From: Ilumatobacteraceae bacterium
GTDB lineage: Bacteria; Actinomycetota; Acidimicrobiia; Acidimicrobiales; Ilumatobacteraceae
DNA: 8,153 nucleotides
Assembly (NCBI GenBank): GCA_025456105.1
Contig: JALOLG010000046.1
Coordinates: forward strand, 1 to 8,153
Direction of reading: 5' to 3'
Shown here: positions 1 through 6,102 of the stretch, piece by piece
How positions within the stretch are numbered: the first letter of the stretch is position 1
How the letters are laid out: each line of letters starts with the position of its first letter
Notes under the pieces: generated by a model
Seen by the model: only the letters and a program-made list of their open reading frames with translations
Database searches by the model: none
What the model was told of the DNA's origin: nothing
Translations under genes and position numbers: made by a program

Positions 1-171
1 GTCCACCACTGCATCGGTGCACCGCTGGCGCGGCGCGAGGGGCAGCTCGCCCTGAGGTGGATGGTGGATCGGTTCGAGTCGGTCGAGCTGGTGGGCGACG
101 TCGCGGTCAACCAGCCGTTCATCCTCCGCGGGCTGACGACGCTGCCGATCCGCTGGACCACCCGCCGCTGA
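1..171 (+). CDS. Cytochrome P450, C-terminal fragment (5' end outside window)
   Basis: The first 56 codons in frame 1 are the end of a heme-thiolate monooxygenase. They open inside the heme-binding loop: HHCIGAPLARREG (residues 2-14 of the fragment) contains the cysteine that ligates heme iron, followed by the A-R-x-E start of the L helix. The C-terminal beta region follows (RGLTTLPIRW), and the stop is TGA at 169-171. The I-helix, ExxR motif and N-terminus lie upstream of the window, so substrate class and subfamily cannot be judged. It differs from the second P450 in this window (CIGAPLAR here, CIGAGLAR there), so the two are paralogues and not a recent duplication. It is followed on the same strand by an SDR gene after 66 bp, and probably belongs to the same catabolic cluster. 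Confidence 0.93.
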   Translation, partial: VHHCIGAPLARREGQLALRWMVDRFESVELVGDVAVNQPFILRGLTTLPIRWTTRR

Positions 172-225
172 GGCCAGCACCGGAGCCCGGGTCGGTCCGC
201 GTCGTCGGATGCGGTGGGCGCGTCG

Positions 226-237
226 TACCGTGCGGGC
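226..237 (+). promoter_or_regulatory. Candidate -10 element for a leaderless SDR transcript
   Basis: TACCGT at 226-231 fits the actinobacterial -10 pattern TAnnnT. It is separated by six bases (GCGGGC) from the ATG at 238, so transcription would be expected to begin at or next to the start codon. No Shine-Dalgarno-like purine run lies just upstream of that ATG, which suits a leaderless mRNA. No convincing -35 is visible near 203-208. This is inference from spacing and motif only. Confidence 0.4.
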
Positions 238-1011
238 ATGGCCGGTGGGGGCGCGCACGAGGGACGGGTCGCGGTCGTCACGGGCGCCGCGAGCGGCATC
301 GGACGAGCCGCGGTGGAGCTGCTCCACGAGCAGGGTGCGTCCGTCGTGGCGGTCGACCTCGATCCCGAGCGCCTCGCGTGGACGGCCGGCCTCGATCGCG
401 TCGCCGTCGTCGCCGGCGACGTCACCGACCCGGCCACTGCCGACGCGATGGTCGCCACGGCGGTCGATCGGTTCGGCCGGCTCGACGCTGCGGCGCTCAA
501 CGCCGGCATCCCGGCGGGTGGCGATCTCCTGACGCTCCCGGTGGAGGTGTTCGAGCGCGCCTGGGCGGTGAACGTCAAGGGCGTCCTGCACGGCATCCGC
601 GCCGCGGTGCCCGCGATGCGCGCGGTGGGCGGCGGGCGCATCGTGGTGACCGCGTCCACGAGCGGGCTTCGCGCCGACCCGTCGCTGTGGGCCTACAACT
701 CCGCCAAGGCGGCCGCCATCAACCTCGTCCGCGGCGCAGCGCTCGACCTCGCGCTCGACGGCATCACCGTGAACGCCGTCTGCCCCGGGCCCACCGAGAC
801 CGGCATGACGTCGGCCATCAAGGCCGCGCCGGAGCGCTACGAGGGCCTGCGGCGCGCCCTGCCGATGCAGCGCTGGGGCCAGCCCCACGAGATCGCCGCC
901 GTCATCGCGTTCCTCGCCTCGCCCGCCGCGAGCTTCGTCACCGGTGTCGCGGTCCCGGTCGACGGCGGCGTCACGGCGAGCACCGGCCAGTTCCTGCCCC
1001 GCGACCACTGA
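238..1011 (+). CDS. Short-chain dehydrogenase/reductase (SDR), classical type
   Basis: A 257-residue NAD(P)-dependent oxidoreductase with a Rossmann fold, the usual length for classical SDRs. The cofactor glycine motif TGAASGIG is at residues 15-22. An acidic residue ends beta-2 (D40, in VVAVDLD), which in this family favours NAD(H) over NADP(H). NAG is at 88-90, and the catalytic tetrad is N112, S140, Y153 and K157 (YNSAK). PGPTETGM and the C-terminal VTGVAVPVDGG are standard family features. The ATG at 238 is preferred over an in-frame GTG at 214 because it gives a normal N-terminus and sits six bases after a TAnnnT hexamer. It probably interconverts an alcohol and a ketone made by the neighbouring oxygenases. 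The substrate is unknown, and generic labels such as 3-oxoacyl-ACP reductase would be unsupported. Confidence 0.93.
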   Translation: MAGGGAHEGRVAVVTGAASGIGRAAVELLHEQGASVVAVDLDPERLAWTAGLDRVAVVAGDVTDPATADAMVATAVDRFGRLDAAALNAGIPAGGDLLTLPVEVFERAWAVNVKGVLHGIRAAVPAMRAVGGGRIVVTASTSGLRADPSLWAYNSAKAAAINLVRGAALDLALDGITVNAVCPGPTETGMTSAIKAAPERYEGLRRALPMQRWGQPHEIAAVIAFLASPAASFVTGVAVPVDGGVTASTGQFLPRDH

Positions 1012-1026
1012 TCCACCACGAGCCTC

Positions 1027-1033
1027 GAAGGAG
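1027..1033 (+). promoter_or_regulatory. Ribosome-binding site of the PPOX-family gene
   Basis: GAAGGAG lies six bases before the GTG at 1040. This strong Shine-Dalgarno match fixes the start at that GTG. The longer reading open from 944 would run back into the end of the SDR gene. Confidence 0.8.
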
Positions 1034-1039
1034 CACCAC

Positions 1040-1558
1040 GTGTCCGAGCACCCCGAGAACTACGAGGACGTCACGATCTACGGCCTCGACGACGACGTGG
1101 AGGAGCAGCTCCTCCTCGCGCACAACGAGTGCACGTTCATCTGGTCGAACAAGGAGGGCTGGCCGGTCGGCGTGATCATGTCGTACATCTGGCGCGACGG
1201 GAAGTTCTGGCTCACCGCCTCGGGCCAGCGCGCCCGCATCGCCGCAGTCCGCCGCGACCCGCGCGTGTGCATCGTGGTCACCTCCACCGGCTCCCCGCTG
1301 CCGCGCAACAAGACCGTGACCTACAAGGGCCTGTGCACCGTGCACGACAGCCGCGAGGTCAAGGACTGGTTCTACCCCGACTTCTCCGAGGCGCTCCAGG
1401 GTGCCGACCCGGTGCGCCGCGACGCGTTCGCGAAGTTCCTCGACTCGCCTCGTCGGGTGATCCTCGAGGTCGAGCCCACCCAGCGCATCGGCTACGACGG
1501 AGCGAAGATGGGCAAGGCCACGAACGAGTGGATGAAGCGGCAGGCCCAGGAGCAGTGA
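1040..1558 (+). CDS. Pyridoxamine 5'-phosphate oxidase-family (split beta-barrel) protein
   Basis: A 172-residue protein with the layout of the flavin/F420-binding split-barrel superfamily. A short N-terminal helix (about 18-30) is followed by the strand pair GWPVGVIMSYIWRDGKFWLTAS (40-61). Next comes the diagnostic R-x-R-x3-V-x2-DPRV segment (64-76), whose basic residues usually contact cofactor phosphate, then an IVVTSTG strand. The C-terminus is helical and charged. Such proteins use FMN or F420 for redox reactions, or bind heme or flavin without catalysis; sequence alone does not decide which here. The GTG start has a strong ribosome-binding site. The stop overlaps the next ATG by one base, so it is translationally coupled to the P450. 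The coupling suggests it acts in the same pathway, perhaps reducing a P450 product. The LLM-class enzyme nearby makes F420 plausible but not proven. Confidence 0.82.
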   Translation: MSEHPENYEDVTIYGLDDDVEEQLLLAHNECTFIWSNKEGWPVGVIMSYIWRDGKFWLTASGQRARIAAVRRDPRVCIVVTSTGSPLPRNKTVTYKGLCTVHDSREVKDWFYPDFSEALQGADPVRRDAFAKFLDSPRRVILEVEPTQRIGYDGAKMGKATNEWMKRQAQEQ

Positions 1559-2853
1559 TGCAGCTCGACGACCTGGTCCACCGCGACCCCGAGGCGATCC
1601 GCTGCCCGTACCCGATCTTCGAGCAGCTCCGCCGCGACCAGCCCATCACGTACCACGACGAGCTCGGGGCCTGGGTCGTCACCCGCTACGACGACGTCAA
1701 GGCGATCCTCGTCGACACCGCGCGCTTCTCGAGCCGCATGCCCACCGGGCCGCAGCAGCTCGGCAGCGTGCTCGCCGAGTCGATGGCCGCGCTCGCCGCC
1801 GACCCGTCGATGGCCGAGGTGTTCGAGGCCGTGATGGGCCGTCGCGGTCAGGCGGCCGTGCTCCTCAACGCCGACCCGCCCGAGCACCGTCGGCAGCGGG
1901 TGCTGGTGAACGGCGCGTTCCGGCCGATGCAGCTGCGGGCGCTCGAGCCGAAGGTGCAGGAGGTGGCCACCCGGCTGCTCGACGCCTGCTGCGATCCGGC
2001 CCGGATCGATTCTGCGACCGGCCGCATCGAGGTGGAGTTCGTGCACGAGTTCGCGGTCGGGCTGCCGATGGAGATCATCGCCCACGCCCTCGGCGTCGAC
2101 GACGACGACCTCGCCACGTTCAAGCGCTGGTCCGACGATCTCGTGATGCCCGTCGGGAACCACGCCCCCACCGTCGAGCAGACGCGCGGCTACCTCGTGT
2201 CGAGCAAGGAGTTCGCCGAGTACTTCTCCGCCAAGCTCGCCGAGCGCCGGGCCACCCCCACCGGCGACCTGATCTCCGACGTCGCCAACGCCGAGCTCGA
2301 CGGCGAGCAGCTGTCGGAGGCCGAGATGCTCGGCATGCTCCAGCAGTTCCTCGTGGCCGGCAACGAGACCACCACCAACCTGCTCACCAACATCTGCCAC
2401 CGGTTCGCGATCGACCCGGCGGTGCAGGCGCAGGTGCGCGCCGACCGCTCGCTGGTCGAGGGGCTGGTGGAGGAGGCGCTGCGCTACGAGGCCCCGGTGG
2501 GTGGCCTGTTCCGCCAGGCCAAGGACGACGTCGAGATCGGCGGCGTCACGATCCCGGCCGGCGACCACGTCTGGCTGCTGTACGCCTCGGCGAACCGCGA
2601 CGACGCGAAGTTCGCCGACGCGGCCACCTTCGACCCGTGCCGGGGCAACGCCCGCGACCACCTCGCGTTCGGGCACGGCGAGCACTTCTGCATCGGTGCG
2701 GGCCTCGCGCGCGCCGAGGCCCGCATCGGCACCAACGCGATCCTCGACCGGATGGACGACATCCGGCTCGCCGAGGGGAACACCTACCCGTGCGCCGACA
2801 CGTTCGTGCTGCGCGGGCTCCAGGAGCTGCGGGTCAGCTTCGTGCCGCGCTGA
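1558..2853 (+). CDS. Cytochrome P450 (bacterial soluble type)
   Basis: A complete 431-residue cytosolic monooxygenase, a normal length for bacterial P450s, with no signal peptide or membrane anchor. The C-helix heme contact region is DPPEHRRQR. The I-helix oxygen-activation motif is AGNETT (267-272), ExxR is E306-R309 (EEALR), and the heme loop is FGHGEHFCIGAGLAR with the iron ligand C378. Such enzymes take electrons from a ferredoxin and reductase, neither of which is in this window. The I-helix has N-E where many P450s have H-D or G-x-D/E before T, a variant seen in bacterial steroid/terpene-type P450s. A ribosome-binding site (AGGAG, 1548-1552) is five bases upstream, and the ATG shares its A with the previous stop (TGATG). 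Its last 20 bp overlap the end of the convergent LLM gene. The substrate is unknown. Confidence 0.96.
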   Translation: MQLDDLVHRDPEAIRCPYPIFEQLRRDQPITYHDELGAWVVTRYDDVKAILVDTARFSSRMPTGPQQLGSVLAESMAALAADPSMAEVFEAVMGRRGQAAVLLNADPPEHRRQRVLVNGAFRPMQLRALEPKVQEVATRLLDACCDPARIDSATGRIEVEFVHEFAVGLPMEIIAHALGVDDDDLATFKRWSDDLVMPVGNHAPTVEQTRGYLVSSKEFAEYFSAKLAERRATPTGDLISDVANAELDGEQLSEAEMLGMLQQFLVAGNETTTNLLTNICHRFAIDPAVQAQVRADRSLVEGLVEEALRYEAPVGGLFRQAKDDVEIGGVTIPAGDHVWLLYASANRDDAKFADAATFDPCRGNARDHLAFGHGEHFCIGAGLARAEARIGTNAILDRMDDIRLAEGNTYPCADTFVLRGLQELRVSFVPR

Positions 2854-3745
2854 CGAGCGGGGCGAACCGCTCGGGCACCTCCAGCCACGCCGTCGGATCG
2901 GCCACGCCTGACCAGAAGTTGTGCTCGACGATCACGTCGTCGAAGCCGTGTGCCGCTGCGGCGGCGACCTCGTCGGCGAGGCGCGCCACGACGTCGCCCT
3001 CCGGGGTGGGGGCGTGGGGGTACTGCGCGAACACGCGGTGGTGGATCGTGAGCGGTGCCAAGTCGGCGGGGCGGGCGGCGCTCATGCCGGCGGCCAGCTC
3101 GGCCACCCGGTCGACCGGCAGCCCGGCCGGGTTCCAGCCGTCGAACAGCCGGGCGGTGCGCTCGAGGCCAGCCGCGCTCCACATGCCCGACAGCAGCGGG
3201 GGTCGCGGGCGCTGGAGCGGCTTCGGGCGGATGATCGAGGCCGGCACGTCGAAGTGCGGGCCGTGGTGCTCGACCGGGTCGTCACCCCAGCACGCCAGCA
3301 GCGCCGGGACGAAGTCGTCCATGCGAGCGCCGCGGCGGGTGACGTCGGTGCCTGCCGCGTCGTGCTCCTCGGCCGACCACCCCACGCCGAGGCCGACGCT
3401 GAGTCGGCCACCGGACAGCAGGTCGACCGTGGCGAGTCGCTGCGCGAGCGGGACCGGCCAGTGGTTGCCGGCGACGAGGATCGACGTGCCGAGCCGCACC
3501 GACTGCGTCCAGCCGGCGACCGCCGCGAGCAGCTCGGTGGGCGCGAGGACGCTGCGGTACTGCTGGGGGATCGGCGCACCGGGCCGACCGGCGTACCCGC
3601 GGCGGGGCTCGAGCGGCCACATGAAGTGGTCCTGCACCCAGAGGCTCGTGTAGCCGTGCTCCTCGGCGCGCACGCAGAACTCGCGCAGCAGCCCCGGGTC
3701 GAGGCCCTCGCCCAGCTGCGGGAGGCACAGGCCGACGCCGGTCAT
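2834..3745 (-). CDS. LLM class (luciferase-like, F420-dependent type) oxidoreductase
   Basis: A 303-residue TIM-barrel flavin/F420 oxidoreductase of the bacterial luciferase-like family. The first strand is MTGVGLCLPQ, followed by a helix and the second strand YTSLWVQDHF (32-41). The central family signature is LATVDLLSGGRLSVGLGVGW (104-123), then an E-x2-D region. FDGWNP (201-206) and a C-terminal helix-strand pair complete the barrel. Length and motifs suit the actinobacterial subgroup called F420-dependent, which does hydride transfer to or from an alcohol, ketone or C=C bond. Cofactor choice is inferred from the family. The ATG overlaps the ThuA-like stop in an ATGA arrangement with no ribosome-binding site visible, so translation probably depends on coupling. 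It is the last gene of the minus-strand operon, and its 3' end overlaps the P450 by 20 bp. Confidence 0.9.
   Translation of the reverse strand: MTGVGLCLPQLGEGLDPGLLREFCVRAEEHGYTSLWVQDHFMWPLEPRRGYAGRPGAPIPQQYRSVLAPTELLAAVAGWTQSVRLGTSILVAGNHWPVPLAQRLATVDLLSGGRLSVGLGVGWSAEEHDAAGTDVTRRGARMDDFVPALLACWGDDPVEHHGPHFDVPASIIRPKPLQRPRPPLLSGMWSAAGLERTARLFDGWNPAGLPVDRVAELAAGMSAARPADLAPLTIHHRVFAQYPHAPTPEGDVVARLADEVAAAAAHGFDDVIVEHNFWSGVADPTAWLEVPERFAPLVSAARS
2854..2873 (+). terminator. Hairpin directly after the P450 stop, possible terminator
   Basis: CGAGCGG (2854-2860) and CCGCTCG (2867-2873) form a perfect 7-bp GC-rich stem with a six-base loop, starting at the first base after the P450 TGA. No T-run follows, so it would be a non-canonical (U-tract-free) terminator or a 3'-end stabiliser. 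It lies inside the coding sequence of the opposite-strand LLM gene, so chance from codon content is possible. Confidence 0.35.
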
Positions 3746-4536
3746 GCCGCGCTGTCTGCGTCGCTGCGTGCGTCGGGGCTCGCCACCCAGTGGATCGCGT
3801 TGGCGAGCACCCGTCGGAACGACGGGTCGGCGTACGTGACGGGACCGTCGCCGAACTGCAGGTACACGATCGGGCTCCGCCCGGCGTGCGTGGTCCAGCC
3901 GACGAGGTCGCTCCCGGGCGGATGGGTCCAGCCCTCGTTGCTGTTGCGCCGGCCCCGGATCGCGAGGTCGGCGCTGAAGAACTGCGACGCGTCGCTGGTG
4001 TCGAACCGGGTGCGCAGCAGCGGTGTGACGCGGTCGGTGAGCACCGGGAAGCAGTACAGCTCGTCGGTGAGCGTGAACGCCTCGCCCAGACCGGCGCACA
4101 CGGGGTGCTCCCGATCGAGCACCTCGACGGTGTGGGTGACGTCGAACAGGTAGCCCGAGTCGGGGTAGGCGACGCCGTGCAGCTCGCCGGGCGCGTAGTG
4201 GAACCGGCCGCCCACGATGTCGGCGTACTCGGGCCAGCGCGGCCACGAGGCGATCGCGTGGTGGAGGAACACCAGGCCGGTGCCCGCGTCGAGCAGCTCG
4301 GCGATGACGCCGCGCTGCTCGGCGGTGGGCTCCACGAGCTCGACGGGCGGGTCGTCGCGGGTGAAGCGGAGGCCGGGCATGTCGTAGAAGACGACGACGT
4401 CGTGGCCGGTGGCCGGCGCCCCGGCGCCCGTCCAGCGGATGCCGTCGATGGCGTCGAACACGGCGAAGAACGGCTCGGCCTCGAACGGGTGGCCGCCGGT
4501 GACGACGAGCACGTCGAGCACGTCGGGATCGGCCAT
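3742..4536 (-). CDS. ThuA-like domain protein (glutamine amidotransferase-like fold)
   Basis: A 264-residue protein spanning one ThuA-like domain. It begins DVLVVTGGHPFE (8-19), a typical first strand and loop. It has GTGLVFLHHAIASWP (85-99), the position of the nucleophile elbow in the related class I amidotransferase fold, but with histidines and no Cys. The family's TDELY block is at 157-161, and the ending is D-P-S-F-R-R-V-L-A-N-A-I-H-W-V. ThuA was named from trehalose/maltitol/sucrose utilisation in rhizobia and is linked to keto-sugar metabolism, but most family members have no proven activity. A sugar role is not supported here, since no sugar genes are nearby. The start ATG overlaps the preceding stop (TGATG), and the end overlaps the LLM start (ATGA), placing it firmly within the operon. 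It is probably cytosolic, with no signal peptide. Confidence 0.85.
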   Translation of the reverse strand: MADPDVLDVLVVTGGHPFEAEPFFAVFDAIDGIRWTGAGAPATGHDVVVFYDMPGLRFTRDDPPVELVEPTAEQRGVIAELLDAGTGLVFLHHAIASWPRWPEYADIVGGRFHYAPGELHGVAYPDSGYLFDVTHTVEVLDREHPVCAGLGEAFTLTDELYCFPVLTDRVTPLLRTRFDTSDASQFFSADLAIRGRRNSNEGWTHPPGSDLVGWTTHAGRSPIVYLQFGDGPVTYADPSFRRVLANAIHWVASPDARSDADSAA

Positions 4537-5000
4537 CACGCCCGCCCCACGAAGGCCCACTCGCCCATGATCTCGTTCTCGTGGGCGAGCCGCTCCTCGA
4601 GGATCGCCCGCCCGGTCAGGTGGCGGGCGTCGTCGCCCGCAGCCATGACGACCTCGAGCGCGGCGCCCATCGCGCGGCCGGCGAGGTCGTAGGTGGCGCA
4701 CACGTCGTCGAGGTGGAGGCTCTCGGACCGGCCCGCCTCGTAGGCCGCGAGGGCGGCGTCGACCGCGGTGGACGCCGGGTGCGCGGCGGCGACGTCGGTG
4801 GCGAAGGCCACCATCGCCGCGGTCTCGTCGCGCATCCAGGCGATCTCGTGCGCGGCCCGGGCGGCGCAGTTGCGCAGGACGTTCTCCATCATCTGGATGG
4901 CCACCTTCACCGTCGGGTCGTCGACCGCGGCATCGATGGTGGTGAGGAGCTCGTGGCGGCAGTCGAGGATGATCTGCTCGGTGGTGGGTCGCGACAGCAT
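4536..5000 (-). CDS. Small helical protein, DUF6285-like, partner of the phosphotransferase
   Basis: A 154-residue, Ala- and Glu-rich protein, apparently all helical and soluble. It begins PTTEQIILDCRHELLTTIDA and has a second helix, VAIQMMENVLRNCAARAAHEI (32-52). No catalytic motif is evident. The N-terminal pattern (Pro, a helix, then a helix with N-x-L-x3-AR) and its place right after an APH-fold kinase resemble DUF6285 proteins, which commonly sit beside ACAD10/11-like phosphotransferases. In the Pseudomonas levulinate pathway a small protein, LvaB, is needed with the kinase LvaA. I infer an LvaB-like accessory role here; the family match is from memory and unverified. The ATG shares a base with the kinase stop and has a perfect AGGAGG nine bases upstream. 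Its stop in turn overlaps the ThuA-like start. Confidence 0.7.
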   Translation of the reverse strand: MLSRPTTEQIILDCRHELLTTIDAAVDDPTVKVAIQMMENVLRNCAARAAHEIAWMRDETAAMVAFATDVAAAHPASTAVDAALAAYEAGRSESLHLDDVCATYDLAGRAMGAALEVVMAAGDDARHLTGRAILEERLAHENEIMGEWAFVGRA

Positions 5001-6040
5001 CAGGCGGCGCCTCCTGGGGGCGGGGTGCAGCCGGCCAGGAAGTTGTTGTGGCCGACGGTGAGGGCGTTGAGCGTGTAGGTGGTCATGAGCCCGCTGTTGC
5101 GGCCCTCGGCCATCGCACCGGCGCCACCGAGCACCTGGGCGTAGACGGTGATGGCCGCGAGCGACGAGAAGTAGGCCATGGTGTCGAGGTTCACGGCCTC
5201 CTCGCTGAAGCCGGTGCGCTCGCGGTAGCGGGCGAGGAAGCCCTCGGGGTCGGCGGCGAACAGGTTCGGACCCGATGCCGACGAGTAGACGTTGTAGTAG
5301 CCGAGGTCCTCGCGGGGGTCGCCGACGTGCGCGAGCTCCCAATCGATCACCTGGTGCTCGTGGCCGCCGTCGTGGGTGGGGGCGATCATGATGTTGGCCG
5401 GCTGGAAGTCGCTGTGCACGAGCCGCAGCGGCAGCGGTGGCGGGCGGTGGGCGTCGAGCCACGCGGCCACGTAGAGGAGGAACGGATTGGCCTCGACGTG
5501 CCCGTGCTCGGCCTGGCGGAACCGGTCGATCAGCCGGCCCAGGTACGCGTCCCAGTCGTCGGGCACCTCGATCACGCCGTGCAGCGGGGCCAGGTCGATC
5601 GAGTGGACCCGCGCCATCGTGTCGACGAGCTCGCGGGCGTGGTCGGTGTAGCCGTGCGCGGGGTCGACCCGGTTGAGCACCGCCTGCAGCGAGTCGCCCT
5701 CGACGTGGTCGAGCACGATGCACTTGGTGCCCAGGTGCTCACCGGTGGCGTCGTAGGCCCGCGCCGCGGGCATCGCGAGCTCGTCGACCGCGCTGAGCGC
5801 GGTGAGCAGCGCCCACTCCAGGTCGCGGTCGGTCTCCATCATCGACTGGCCGGGCGGCGGGTCGCCGCGCAGCACGACTCGCTCGTGGGTGCCGTCGCTC
5901 CAGTGGACCTCGGCCCATGCCATGAGCCGGCTGTAGCCACCGACCATGCGCTCGTACGCCACCACGGTGGCCTCGCGGGCGCCGTCGTGCCGCGTGAGGA
6001 ACGAGGCCAGCCGCTCGGGCATGACACTCGCATCGAACAT
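5000..6040 (-). CDS. Aminoglycoside phosphotransferase-fold kinase (ACAD10/11- or LvaA-like)
   Basis: A 346-residue cytosolic phosphotransferase. The N-lobe has a nucleotide loop GGYSRLMAW (34-42) and strand VVLRGDPP (55-62), with Arg where protein kinases have Lys. A helix follows containing D-R-D-L-E-W (71-76), the usual Glu-bearing helix, then the hinge strand CIVLDHVEGDSL. In the C-lobe, HSDFQPAN (209-216) gives the catalytic base D211 and metal ligand N216. IDWE (232-235) supplies the second metal ligand D233, followed by DPREDLGYY. All catalytic residues look intact. True resistance enzymes are usually shorter and more divergent. The VLR, E-G-x-S-L-Q and IDWELAHVGDPxEDL pattern matches kinases attached to acyl-CoA dehydrogenases, which phosphorylate hydroxyacyl-CoAs. 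Phosphorylation of a hydroxylated catabolite is therefore more likely than drug resistance. It is the first gene of a four-gene operon, with a ribosome-binding site six bases upstream, and is divergent from the Rieske gene. Confidence 0.9.
   Translation of the reverse strand: MFDASVMPERLASFLTRHDGAREATVVAYERMVGGYSRLMAWAEVHWSDGTHERVVLRGDPPPGQSMMETDRDLEWALLTALSAVDELAMPAARAYDATGEHLGTKCIVLDHVEGDSLQAVLNRVDPAHGYTDHARELVDTMARVHSIDLAPLHGVIEVPDDWDAYLGRLIDRFRQAEHGHVEANPFLLYVAAWLDAHRPPPLPLRLVHSDFQPANIMIAPTHDGGHEHQVIDWELAHVGDPREDLGYYNVYSSASGPNLFAADPEGFLARYRERTGFSEEAVNLDTMAYFSSLAAITVYAQVLGGAGAMAEGRNSGLMTTYTLNALTVGHNNFLAGCTPPPGGAA
5001..5016 (-). promoter_or_regulatory. Strong ribosome-binding site inside the kinase 3' end, within a small inverted repeat
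   Basis: Read on the minus strand, CAGGAGGCGCCGCCTG precedes the ATG of the DUF6285-like gene. AGGAGG occupies 5015-5010, nine bases before the ATG. The outer CAGG and CCTG are complementary, so the site could fold into a small hairpin that masks the ribosome-binding site until ribosomes finish the kinase. The ribosome-binding site is clear; the hairpin control is inference. Confidence 0.5.
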
Positions 6041-6046
6041 GCCGAT

Positions 6047-6054
6047 CCCCCCTC
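6047..6054 (-). promoter_or_regulatory. Ribosome-binding site of the kinase gene
   Basis: GAGGGGGG on the minus strand ends six bases before the ATG at 6040. It supports that start over the internal Met at residue 7. Confidence 0.75.
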
Positions 6055-6090
6055 GGTAGTGTCGAAATCGATCGTCCGGTTGGTTATCAC

Positions 6091-6096
6091 AAGGGG
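6091..6096 (+). promoter_or_regulatory. Ribosome-binding site of the Rieske oxygenase
   Basis: AAGGGG lies six bases before the ATG at 6103. The second in-frame ATG at 6109 would have a spacing of twelve, so 6103 is preferred. Confidence 0.7.
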
Positions 6097-6102
6097 TGCA
6101 CC

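Larger units (their letters stand above)
6041..6102. promoter_or_regulatory. Divergent promoter region between the kinase operon and the Rieske oxygenase
   Basis: This 62-bp gap must hold the start signals of both divergent units and is distinctly more AT-rich in its middle than the flanking genes. On the plus strand TAGTGT (6057-6062) fits TAnnnT and would give a leader of about 34 bases before the Rieske ATG. On the minus strand TTGTGA (6092-6087) is a possible -35, with only a weak -10 (GATTTC, 6069-6064). Overlapping short palindromes, ATCGAT (6067-6072) and CGATCG (6069-6074), sit in the centre and could be part of an operator. No regulator gene of an obvious repressor family is adjacent. 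Region assignment is firm; the individual elements are tentative. Confidence 0.55.

Noticed and set aside
57..1175. 372-codon plus-strand frame spanning the P450 end, SDR and PPOX start
   Set aside because: Arg/Gly-rich out-of-frame reading of three recognisable genes; no domain visible.
1492..2685. 397-codon minus-strand open frame opposite the second P450
   Set aside because: Compositionally biased shadow of a P450 whose AGNETT, ExxR and heme motifs are all intact on the plus strand.
2921..4153. 410-codon plus-strand frame opposite the LLM and ThuA-like genes
   Set aside because: Arg/Val/Glu-rich shadow of two well-supported minus-strand genes; no motif and no ribosome-binding site.
3742..4536. 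Assigning the ThuA-like gene to trehalose utilisation
   Set aside because: Only the domain matches; no sugar transporter, dehydrogenase or glycosidase is nearby.
5000..6040. Reading the kinase as an aminoglycoside-resistance gene
   Set aside because: The fold is shared, but the motif pattern and the DUF6285-like partner in a catabolic operon fit metabolic ACAD-type kinases better.
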